Shown piece after piece: positions 1 to 12,200 of a stretch of 64,000 nucleotides of DNA; within the stretch, counting starts at the first letter, position 1, and every line of letters starts with the position of its first letter. A program made the translations under genes and the position numbers. Source of the stretch: Anthonomus grandis grandis (taxonomy: Eukaryota > Arthropoda > Insecta > Coleoptera > Curculionidae); NCBI RefSeq assembly GCF_022605725.1, contig NC_065551.1:35526001-35590000 (forward strand). Direction: 5' to 3'. The notes beneath the pieces were generated by a model that was given only the letters and a program-made list of their open reading frames with translations, had not been told where the DNA came from and made no database searches.

Positions 1-3000
1 CACCAAGTGCTCATAACTCAAAAACTAAGATAGATACAGATTTGAAATTTGGCACACAGATTCCTTAATTAATTCCATTGGACACCTATTTCAGCGTTTT
101 TTAATTAATCTACAAGGTGTTGAGAAAATTCACATTTTAGGGAGAAATTTAATTTTTTTTTCTAAAAACCATCACCAAGTGCTCATAACTCAAAAACTAA
201 GATAGATACAGATTTGAAATTTGGCACACAGATTCCTTAATTAATTCCATTGGACACCTATTTCAGCGTTTTTTAATTAATCTACAAGGTGTTGAGAAAA
301 TCACATTTTAGGGAGAAATTCAATTTTTTTTCCTAAAAACCATCACCAAGTGCTCATAACTCAAAAACTAAGATAGATACAGATTTGAAATTTGGCACAC
401 AGATTCCTTAATTAATTCCATTGGACACCTATTTCAGCGTTTTTTAATTAATCTACAAGGTGTTGAGAAAATCACATTTTAGGGAGAAATTCAATTTTTT
501 TTCCTAAAAACCATCACCAAGTGCTCATAACTCAAAAACTAAGATAGATACAGATTTGAAATTTGGCACACAGATTCCTTAATTAATTCCATTGGACACC
601 TATTTCAGCGTTTTTTAATTAATCTACAAGGTGTTGAGAAAATTCACATTTTAGGGAGAAATTTAATTTTTTTTTCTAAAAACCATCACCAAGTGCTCAT
701 AACTCAAAAACTAAGATAGATACAGATTTGAAATTTGGCACACAGATTCCTTAATTAATTCCATTGGACACCTATTTCAGCGTTTTTTAATTAATCTACA
801 AGGTGTTGAGAAAATCACATTTTAGGGAGAAATTCAATTTTTTTTTCTAATAACCATCACCAAGCGCTCATAACTCAAAAACTAAGATACCTACAGATTT
901 GAAATTTGGCACACAGATTCCTTAATTAATTCCATTGGACACCTATTTCAGCGTTTTTTAATTAATCTACAAGGTGTTGAGAAAATCACATTTTAGGGAG
1001 AAATTCAATTTTTTTTTCTAAAAACCATCACCAAGTGCTCATAACTCAAAAACTAAGATAGATACAGATTTGAAATTTGGCACACAGATTCCTTAATTAA
1101 TTCCATTGGACACCTATTTCAGCGTTTTTTAATTAATCTACAAGGTGTTGAGAAAATTCACATTTTTGGGAGAAATTCATTTTTTTTTCTAAAAACCATC
1201 ACCAAGTGCTCATAACTCAAAAACTAAGATACATACAGATTTGAAACTTTGCACATAGGTTCTTTGATTAATTCCATTGGACACCTATTTCAGCGTTTTT
1301 TAATTAATCTACAAGGTGTTGAGAAAATTCACATTTTAGGGAGAAATTCAATTTTTTTCCTAAAAACCATCACCAAGTGCTCATAACTCAAAAACTAAGA
1401 TACCTATAGATTTGAAATTTGGCACACAGATTCCCTAATTAATTCCATTGGACACCTATTTCAGCGTTTTTTAATTAATCTACAAGGTGTTGAGAAAATT
1501 CACATTTTAGGGAGAAATTTAATTTTTTTTTCTAAAAACCATCACCAAGTGCTCATAACTCAAAAACTAAGATACATACAGATTTGAAACTTTGCACATA
1601 GGTTCTTTGATTAATTCCATTGGACACCTATTTCAGCGTTTTTTAATTAATCTAAAAGGTGTTGAGAAAATTCACATTTTAGGGAGAAATTCAATTTTTT
1701 TCTCTAATAACCATCACCAAGTGCTCATAACTCAAAAACTAAGATACCTACAGATTTGAAATTTGGCATACAGATTCTTTAATTAATTCCATTGGACACC
1801 TATTTCAGCGTTTTTTAATTAATCTACAAGGTGTTGAGAAAATTCACATTTTAGGGAGAAATTTAATTTTTTTTTCTAAAAACCATCACCAAGTGCTCAT
1901 AACTCAAAAACTAAGATAGATACAGATTTGAAATTTGGCACACAGATTCCTTAATTAATTCCATTGGACACCTATTTCAGCGTTTTTTAATTAATCTACA
2001 AGGTGTTGAGAAAATCACATTTTAGGGAGAAATTCAATTTTTTTTTCTAATAACCATCACCAAGCGCTCATAACTCAAAAACTAAGATAGATACAGATTT
2101 GAAATTTGGCACACAGATTCCTTAATTAATTCCATTGGACACCTATTTCAGCGTTTTTTAATTAATCTACAAGGTGTTGAGAAAATCACATTTTAGGGAG
2201 AAATTCAATTTTTTTTTCTAAAAACCATCACCAAGTGCTCATAACTCAAAAACTAAGATAGATACAGATTTGAAATTTGGCACACAGATTCCTTAATTAA
2301 TTCCATTGGACACCTATTTCAGCGTTTTTTAATTAATCTACAAGGTGTTGAGAAAATTCACATTTTAGGGGGAAATTCAATTTTTTTTCTAAAAACCATC
2401 ACCAAGTGCTCATAACTCAAAAACTAAGATAGATACAGATTTGAAATTTGGCACACAGATTCCTTAATTAATTCCATTGGACACCTATTTCAGCGTTTTT
2501 TAATTAATCTACAAGGTGTTGAGAAAATTCACATTTTAGGGGGAAATTCAATTTTTTTTCTAAAAACCATCACCAAGTGCTCATAACTCAAAAACTAAGA
2601 TAGATACAGATTTGAAATTTGGCACACAGATTCCTTAATTAATTCCATTGGACACCTATTTCAGCGTTTTTTAATTAATCTACAAGGTGTTGAGAAAATT
2701 CACATTTTAGGGAGAAATTTAATTTTTTTTTCTAAAAACCATCACCAAGTGCTCATAACTCAAAAACTAAGATAGATACAGATTTGAAATTTGGCACACA
2801 GATTCCTTAATTAATTCCATTGGACACCTATTTCAGCGTTTTTTAATTAATCTACAAGGTGTTGAGAAAATCACATTTTAGGGAGAAATTCAATTTTTTT
2901 TTCTAAAAACCATCACCAAGTGCTCATAACTCAAAAACTAAGATAGATACAGATTTGAAATTTGGCACACAGATTCCTTAATTAATTCCATTGGACACCT

Positions 3001-5655
3001 ATTTCAGCGTTTTTTAATTAATCTACAAGGTGTTGAGAAAATTCACATTTTAGGGAGAAATTTAATTTTTTTTTCTAAAAACCATCACCAAGTGCTCATA
3101 ACTCAAAAACTAAGATACCTACAGATTTGAAATTTGGCATACAGATTCTTTAATTAATTCCATTGGACACCTATTTCAGCGTTTTTTAATTAATCTACAA
3201 GGTGTTGAGAAAATTCACATTTTAGGGGGAAATTCAATTTTTTTTCTAAAAACCATCACCAAGTGCTCATAACTCAAAAACTAAGATAGATACAGATTTG
3301 AAATTTGGCACACAGATTCCTTAATTAATTCCATTGGACACCTATTTCAGCGTTTTTTAATTAATCTACAAGGTGTTGAGAAAATTCACATTTTAGGGAG
3401 AAATTTAATTTTTTTTTCTAAAAACCATCACCAAGTGCTCATAACTCAAAAACTAAGATAGATACAGATTTGAAATTTGGCACACAGATTCCTTAATTAA
3501 TTCCATTGGACACCTATTTCAGCGTTTTTTAATTAATCTACAAGGTGTTGAGAAAATCACATTTTAGGGAGAAATTCAATTTTTTTTTCTAAAAACCATC
3601 ACCAAGTGCTCATAACTCAAAAACTAAGATAGATACAGATTTGAAATTTGGCACACAGATTCCTTAATTAATTCCATTGGACACCTATTTCAGCGTTTTT
3701 TAATTAATCTACAAGGTGTTGAGAAAATTCACATTTTAGGGAGAAATTTAATTTTTTTTTCTAAAAACCATCACCAAGTGCTCATAACTCAAAAACTAAG
3801 ATAGATACAGATTTGAAATTTGGCACACAGATTCCTTAATTAATTCCATTGGACACCTATTTCAGCGTTTTTTAATTAATCTACAAGGTGTTGAGAAAAT
3901 TCACATTTTAGGGAGAAATTTAATTTTTTTTTCTAAAAACCATCACCAAGTGCTCATAACTCAAAAACTAAGATAGATACAGATTTGAAATTTGGCACAC
4001 AGATTCCTTAATTAATTCCATTGGACACCTATTTCAGCGTTTTTTAATTAATCTACAAGGTGTTGAGAAAATCACATTTTAGGGAGAAATTCAATTTTTT
4101 TTTCTAAAAACCATCACCAAGTGCTCATAACTCAAAAACTAAGATAGATACAGATTTGAAATTTGGCACACAGATTCCTTAATTAATTCCATTGGACACC
4201 TATTTCAGCGTTTTTTAATTAATCTACAAGGTGTTGAGAAAATTCACATTTTTGGGAGAAATTCATTTTTTTTTCTAAAAACCATCACCAAGTGCTCATA
4301 ACTCAAAAACTAAGATACATACAGATTTGAAACTTTGCACATAGGTTCTTTGATTAATTCCATTGGACACCTATTTCAGCGTTTTTTAATTAATCTACAA
4401 GGTGTTGAGAAAATTCACATTTTAGGGAGAAATTCAATTTTTTTCCTAAAAACCATCACCAAGTGCTCATAACTCAAAAACTAAGATACCTATAGATTTG
4501 AAATTTGGCACACAGATTCCCTAATTAATTCCATTGGACACCTGTTTCAGCGTTTTTTAATTAATCTACAAGGTGTTGAGAAAATTCACATTTTAGGGAG
4601 AAATTTAATTTTTTTTTCTAAAAACCATCACCAAGTGCTCATAACTCAAAAACTAAGATACATACAGATTTGAAACTTTGCACATAGGTTCTTTGATTAA
4701 TTCCATTGGACACCTATTTCAGCGTTTTTTAATTAATCTAAAAGGTGTTGAGAAAATTCACATTTTAGGGAGAAATTCATTTTTTTTCTCTAATAACCAT
4801 CACCAAGTGCTCATAACTCAAAAACTAAGATACCTACAGATTTGAAATTTGGCATACAGATTCTTTAATTAATTCCATTGGACACCTATTTCAGCGTTTT
4901 TTAATTAATCTACAAGGTGTTGAGAAAATTCACATTTTAGGGGGAAATTCAATTTTTTTTCTAAAAACCATCACCAAGTGCTCATAATTCAAAAACTAAG
5001 ATACCTACAGATTTGAAATTTGGCATACAGATTCTTTAATTAATTCCATTGGACACCTATTTCAGCGTTTTTTAATTAATCTACAAGGTGTTGAGAAAAT
5101 TCACATTTTAGGGAGAAATTCAATTTTTTTTCTAAAAACCATCACCAAGTGCTCATAATTCAAAAACTAAGATACCTACAGATTTGAAATTGGGCACACA
5201 GATTCCTTAATTAATTTCATTTGACACCTATTTCAGCGTTTTTTAATTAATCTACAAGGTGTTGAGAAAATTCACATTTTAGGGAGAAATTCAATTTTTT
5301 TCTCTAATAACCATCACCAAGTGCTCATAACTCAAAAACTAAGACACATACAGATTTGAAACTTTGCACATAGGTTCTTTAATTAATTCCATTTGACACC
5401 TATTTCAGCGTTTTTTAATTAATCTACAAGGTGTTGAGAAAATTCACATTTTAGGGAGAAATTCAATTTTTTTCTCTAATAACCATCACCAAGTGCTCAT
5501 AACTCAAAAACTAAGACACATACAGATTTGAAATTTGGCACATAGATTCTTTAATTAATTCCATTGGACACCTATTTCAGCGTTTTTTAATTAATCTACA
5601 AGGTGTTGAGAAAATTCACATTTTAGGGAGAAATTCAATTTTTTTCTCTAAAAAT
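1..5655. repeat. 171-172 bp satellite array (Sat-1), about 33 monomers
   Basis: Head-to-tail tandem array entered from the left edge. Monomer starts (CACCAAGTGCTCATAACTC) lie at 1, 173, 344, 515 and 687, giving a period of 171-172 bp; about 33 copies fit. Copies are very similar, differing by point changes and by the length of a T tract. Each monomer carries two TTAATTAA-like blocks. Variant types recur: one reads GAAACTTTGCACATAGG where most read GAAATTTGGCACACAG. A run of variants at about 1026-1860 reappears at about 4113-4950, so a block of roughly 18 monomers seems to have been copied. The array ends near 5655, where the text changes to unique sequence. No reading frame in it is meaningful. 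Confidence 0.97.
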
Positions 5656-6141
5656 AGTTTTTGGTCTCTTCTCGTACCACATTTTGGAAAGGCAGACCTC
5701 AAATATCCAAGAGACTTAAGTGAATCATACTAAATTCATAATAGTCATAACATATCAACATAATAATCATATCAAGTCAAACACGCCTGATACATTCGCT
5801 TTCCTCGCTTAAGTGAGGTCCTGTGTACTAATATTCGTGACGTCCGATAATAAGGAGAACTCGGATATACAGATACTTACTTTGCTAAATTAAAGATCAC
5901 TTTTTACTATACTAAACCACTTACTTCCGTGATTCCGTACAACTAATGACCATTGATTCGCATCATTGAGTTGCACGTGAGACGATAGTTGACCAGACCG
6001 GTATACAATAAATAAATAAATATAAAAAGTGGTTCTGGTTGCAGGTGTAACGGGTCCGCATGGCCCGCGCTATCGCCAGAGCGTCGTCCGCAGTCAGCTA
6101 CAGCAGTACCACCAACAGCAGCAGCACCACCATCGACCGTC
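5656..6141 (+). promoter_or_regulatory. Upstream region and probable 5' UTR of the Yippee-like gene
   Basis: Unique sequence between the satellite and the start codon. GC content rises over 6040-6141, which includes CAG/CAC-rich text just before the ATG, as in an insect 5' UTR. Two signals compete. TATAAAAAG at 6021-6029 could be a TATA box with a start site near 6050. Alternatively GGTTCTGGTTGCAG ending at 6044 could be a 3' splice site, which would put the true promoter and a non-coding exon further upstream. The sequence alone cannot decide. Confidence 0.4.
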
Positions 6142-6246
6142 ATGGTGAAAACGTTCCAGGCGTACCTGCCCCCGCAGTGTCATCGCACTTATTCCTGCAT
6201 ACATTGCAGGGCCCATTTAGCCAATCACGATGAACTTATTTCAAAG
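6142..6246 (+). CDS. Ypel: Yippee-like gene, coding exon 1
   Basis: Encodes residues 1-35, from MVKTFQAYLP to DELISK, including the first zinc pair CIHC. It ends in phase 0 at the donor AAG|GTAAAAAGG. The exon may begin at 6045 if the CAG ending at 6044 is a real acceptor. Confidence 0.95.
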
Positions 6247-9200
6247 GTAAAAAGGTCGATGATGGGAGAGTAGCTGTAAGGGTTTTAAAAGTGAGGGTGT
6301 TCTAGTGTGGTTTGTAGGTGGAGTTGACCAACTCCAACGTGAGCAGTCACTTTGAAGCTGAATAGCTCAACAACGTTGATTGGTCTATTTTTATGAGGCA
6401 AAAAGTCTGATAAACTAAAGAATTTTTCCTAAAAATTTTGTTTTAGGACTAACTCAGTACAAGTAGAAATTTCAGTAGTGATGTGTATTTTTTTTTTGGC
6501 AGTGGTGTCCAAGGATGAATCCTTGGATTTTCAGAATAAGGATCTTTTATATGACCACTCAAACTTCAATTTCAGGAAAAAGAATAGGACTATTCTCATA
6601 GGACCAAAAGCAAAGTATTCCGAAGAGTATTCTTTAAAAATGTTGTTTAGGGTCCAAAACTGTCCGAGCAAAAATTTCAGATATACTTGCTATTATAAGT
6701 AGAGGTATCTAAGAACAATGGTTCCTCTCCAAGGTGACCACTCACTTCAAACGCGGAAATTTCAAAAACTAAGAGAGCTATTCTCGTGAAATAAAAAGCA
6801 TCATATTTAGCAGAATATTCTGTAAATATATTGTTTAGAATTCAAGCCTGCCCTAATTTTTTTTAAAGAAATATCGGACATTTTAAGTATTGATGTCCAA
6901 GAATAGTAAATCTTCAAAATGACCACTTACTTCCAAATCGAATATCTCAAAAACGGATCGGAATTTTTTCATTCAACAAAAAGTAAAATATTCGAAAGAA
7001 TATTCTCTTTTAATATTACTTGAAGATCAAACTTGTCCAAGAATTTTTTTTATGAAATATCGAACATTTTAAAAAATGTTGTCCATAAACAATGTTTCAC
7101 CTCCAACATGACCCCTTCAAAATTGAATATCTGGAAAATTAATAGAAATATTTTCATGAAACAAATAGGAGGATATTCAGCAGAATATTCTGTAAAAATA
7201 TTGTTCAGAGTTCAACCTTGTGCAAGCAAAATTTTCTGAACTTATCGGCCATTTTAAGACAATGTTTCACCTTCAAAGTAACCTCTTACTTCAAAGTGGA
7301 ATATCTTGAAAACTAATAGGAATATTTTCATGAAACGAAAAGCAAGATATTCAGCAGAATATTCTCTAAAAATTTTGTTTACAGTTCAAGGCTGCACAAA
7401 GAAAATTTTCTGAAATATAGGCAATTTTAAGCAGTGATGTCCATGAACAATATTTCGTTTTCAAAGTGACCTCTCACTTTAAAGTCGAAAATCTTGAAAA
7501 CTAGTAGGAATATTCTCATGAAATAAAAAGCAGGATATTCAGCAGAATATTGTGAATACAGCGATTGATTTTCAAAGCGACCATTTACTTCAAAATCCAA
7601 TATCTCAAAATAATATATTACGTTGAGTCATAGTATTGGTCAATAAGAAGCCAATATTTCAACCAGTAAGAACGTCACATTTAAAAGTCCAAAGCTACAA
7701 CCGTATAAAAGTAATCGAAGATTTTTCCGTTTTTCGGCTCTAATATCGACCATTTTAAGTAGTGGTGACCGAGAACAATGATCTTGAAAGTGACCACTTA
7801 CTTTCAAGTATAATATCTCAGTATAGAATGGGAGTATTCTCATGAAACCAAAAGCAGGATATTCAGCAGAATATTCTGTAAAAATATTGTTAAGAGTTCA
7901 ACCTTGTGCAAGAAAAATTTTCTGAAATATAGGCCATTTTAAGCAGTGATGTCCATGAACACTATTTCACTTTCAAAGTGACCTCTCACTTCAAAGTCGA
8001 AAAACTTAAAAACTAATAGGAATATTCTCATTAAACAAAAAGCGTAATATTCAGCACAATATTCTGTATAAATATTATTTTGAGTTCAAGCCTGTGCAAG
8101 CAAAATATTTTTAAATATAGGCCATTTTAAGCAACAGAGTCTAAAAACAATGTTTAATTTTCGAAGTGACCACTTATATCCAAGTCCAATATCTCAAAAA
8201 CGAATAGAAGGATTTTTATGAAATAAAAAGTATAATATTCGGAAGAATATTCTTTAAAAATATTCTAAGCCTGTGCAAGCAAATTCTTCTAAAATATTGG
8301 CCATTATAAATAGTGATGTCCAATAATAGTGTTTGATTTTCAAAATAAAAGATTTCTAAATTGATTTTTGCTATAAGTGACGTAATACCCAATATAATAA
8401 GTAACTCATTATGAATTCGTCACAACAATACAGATTTTACTTAAAAAGTATGATAGTCAGAAGAATATTCTTTAAAAATAGGGTTTAGATTTTGACCCTG
8501 TGCAAGCAAAATTTTCTGAAATATCTGTAATTTTAAGCAACGGTGTCTAAGAACAGTGTTTTATCTTCAAAGTGACCACTTACTTCAAAGTCCAATATCT
8601 CAAGAACAAATAGGAATATTCTCATTAAATAAAAACCACAATATTCAGAAGAATATTCTTTAAAAAATAGTATTTTAAGTTCAAACCTGTTCAAGATTTT
8701 TTTTTAAATATCAACTAATAATGTTTAATATTCAAAGTCCGATATCTCAAGAAGGAATTGGATTATTTTCATAAAACAAAAAGCAGAATATTCAATACTC
8801 ATTATACTACTGTAGTGACGTTTAGCAGACGACAGATCCCTATTGGCAGAAACCCCCAAAGGCACTCAATTAAAACCAGTTTTGTTTTTTTTAATTAACG
8901 AACTAGTCGCTTTCTTATTCAAATGAAGCGTTGATTACACGATTCGATTAATTTAGGGAAATTTTTCCTCGGTGCCTGAAATTGGTTAATTCGTAGTAGT
9001 CTGTTCTTACCGTCACTTTTCTGATTTCCTTTTAATTACATACAGTCAGTTAATTGATGTAGCAGTAGAGGGCGGAAATTAAGTTAGGGCGTCAGCATAA
9101 ATGGAAATCGTGAGAAAATTCGTTTTTCCACTCGTTTCGATAGTTTCTAACGTATATTTTCTTTATTTATTGCAGTCATTCCAAGGATCCCAGGGTCGAG

Positions 9201-12200
9201 CGTACCTATTCAATTCCGTGTAAGTATTACGCGATATTATGATTTCTTTTCTTTATAATAAAATTGATGAGTGATATGATTCATTTTATTCATAGACCTA
9301 CTTTTCAATTTGTTGTTAGGTCACGAATAACGTGGGAAATTCACTTTTATTGTGTTGCATATTGTTATGAAACGCGATTAATTTTTTTTGCAGGGTGAAC
9401 GTCGCTTGCGGACCAGCCGAGGAACGAGTACTGCTGACGGGTTTACATGCCGTAGCCGATATTTTTTGTGAATGCTGTAAAACGACTTTAGGATGGAAAT
9501 ATGTATGTTTTCGTTTTCGTAGTTTATTTATTGTAGATCTTTCGGAGTGATTTTAGGGATCATTTTAACCAAATGTTTCCAAGCATGTTTCCAGCTTGGA
9601 ATTTATTACAGGTATTACAAAAGAAAACAGATCTTTCTTCAGTAACCTGGAAAAGGGAAAAATATTCCAAATTCCAGAAACACTCAATAAATTTAAATTT
9701 ATCCAAACTGTCTGTGAAATTCAAAATTTTCTTTAAGAGGCAAAATATTTCAAATTTTTGGATGATACAGAAAATGTAAAACTGGAAAATAAACAAAAAA
9801 AATTTTATTCATTTATTTAGGCATAATTTCATAGCGATCGTAGATGATTTCTGGATGTCAGATAGACATTTATGCCGATTTAGGGGTTAAAAGTCCACTC
9901 TTTCACTTTCTACCGCATCTCACCTTCCAGGAACATTCTGGATTGCCTGGAAATGTTACTTTTCCAACGTATTTAATCCAAATACAGACGAGAGGCATAA
10001 TTTCATAACGATCGTAGATGATTTCTGGATGTCAGATAGACATTTATGCCGATTTAGGGGTTAAAAGTCCACTTTTTCACTTTCTACCGCATCTCACCTT
10101 CCAGGAACATTCTGGATTGCCTGGAAATGTTACTTTTCCAACGTATTTAATCCAAATACAGACGAGAGGCATAATTTCATGGCGATCGTAGATGATTTCT
10201 GGATGTCAGATAGACATTTATGCCGATTTAGGGGTTAAAAGTCCACTCTTTCACTTTCTACCGCATCTCACCTTCCAGGAACATTCTGGATTTCCTGGAA
10301 GTGTTACTTTTCCAATGTGTTTAATCCAAATACAGACGAGAGGCATAATTTCATAGCGATCGTAGATGATTTCTGGATGTCAGATAGACATTTATGCCGA
10401 TTTAGGGGTTAAAAGTCCACTCTTTCACTTTCTACCGCATCTCACCTTCCAGGAACATTCTGGATTGCCTGGAAATGTTAGTTTTCCAACGTATTTAATC
10501 CAAATACAGACGAGAGGCATAATTTCATGGCGATCGTAGATGATTTCTGGATGTCAGATAGACATTTATGCCGATTTAGGGGTTAAAAGTCCACTTTATC
10601 ACTTTCTACCGCATCTCACCTTCCAGGATCATTCTGGATTGCCTGGAAATGTTAGTTTTCCAACGTATTTAATCCAAATACAGACGAGAGGCATAATTTC
10701 ATGGCGATCGTAGATGATTTCTGGATGTCAGATAGACATTTATGCCGATTTAGGGGTTAAAAGTCCACTTTTTCACTTTCTACCGCATCTCACCTTCCAG
10801 GAACATTCTGGATTGCCTGGAAATGTTACTTTTCCAATGTGTTTAATCCAAATACAGACGAGAGGCATAATTTCATAGCGATCGTAGATGATTTCTGGAT
10901 GTCAGATAGACATTTATGCCGATTTAGGGGTTAAAAGTCCACTCTTTCACTTTCTACCGCATCTCACCTTCCAGGAACATTCTGGATTGCCTGGAAATGT
11001 TACTTTTCCAACGTATTTAATCCAAATACAGACGAGAGGCATAATTTCATGGCGATCGTAGATGATTTCTGGATGTCAGATAGACATTTATGCCGATTTA
11101 GGGGTTAAAAGTCCACTTTTTCACTTTCTACCGCATCTCACCTTCCAGGAACATTCTGGATTGCCTGGAAATGTTACTTTTCCAACGTATTTAATCCAAA
11201 TACAGACGAGAGGCATAATTTCATAGCGATCGTAGATGATTTCTGGATGTCAGATAGACATTTATGCCGATTTAGGGGTTAAAAGTCCACTCTTTCACTT
11301 TCTACCGCATCTCACCTTCCAGGAACATTCTGGATTTCCTGGAAGTGTTACTTTTCCAATGTGTTTAATCCAAATACAGACGAGAGGCATAATTTCATAG
11401 CGATCGTAGATGATTTCTGGATGTCAGATAGACATTTATGCCGATTTAGGGGTTAAAAGTCCACTCTTTCACTTTCTACCGCATCTCACCTTCCAGGAAC
11501 ATTCTGGATTGCCTGGAAATGTTAGTTTTCCAACGTATTTAATCCAAATACAGACGAGAGGCATAATTTCATGGCGATCGTAGATGATTTCTGGATGTCA
11601 GATAGACATTTATGCCGATTTAGGGGTTAAAAGTCCACTTTTTCACTTTCTACCGCATCTCACCTTCCAGGAACACTCTGGATTGCTTGGAAATGTTACT
11701 TTTCCAACGTATTTAATCCAAATACAGACGAGAGGCATAATTTCATGGCGATCGTAGATGATTTCTGGATGTCAGATAGACATTTATGCCGATTTAGGGG
11801 TTAAAAGTCCACTTTATCACTTTCTACCGCATCTCACCTTCCAGGATCATTCTGGATTGCCTGGAAATGTTAGTTTTCTAACGTATTTAATCCAAATACA
11901 GACGAGAGGCATAATTTCATGGCGATCGTAGATGATTTCTGGATGTCAGATAGACATTTATGCCGATTTAGGGGTTAAAAGTCCACTTTATCACTTTCTA
12001 CCGCATCTCACCTTCCAGGATCATTCTGGATTGCCTGGAAATGTTAGTTTTCTAACGTATTTAATCCAAATACAGACGAGAGGCATAATTTCATGGCGAT
12101 CGTAGATGATTTCTGGATGTCAGATAGACATTTATGCCGATTTAGGGGTTAAAAGTCCACTTTATCACTTTCTACCGCATCTCACCTTCCAGGATCATTC

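Noticed and set aside
6478..9796. Several 60-78 codon frames in Yippee introns
   Set aside because: They read through decayed tandem repeats or AT-rich intron sequence and match no known protein.
9925..9940. TTCCAGGAA (STAT-type TTCN3GAA) and GAACATTC (GAAnnTTC) in Sat-2 monomers as regulatory sites
   Set aside because: One chance match in an ancestral monomer is copied by amplification, and the B, C and D types lose one or the other. No independent support.
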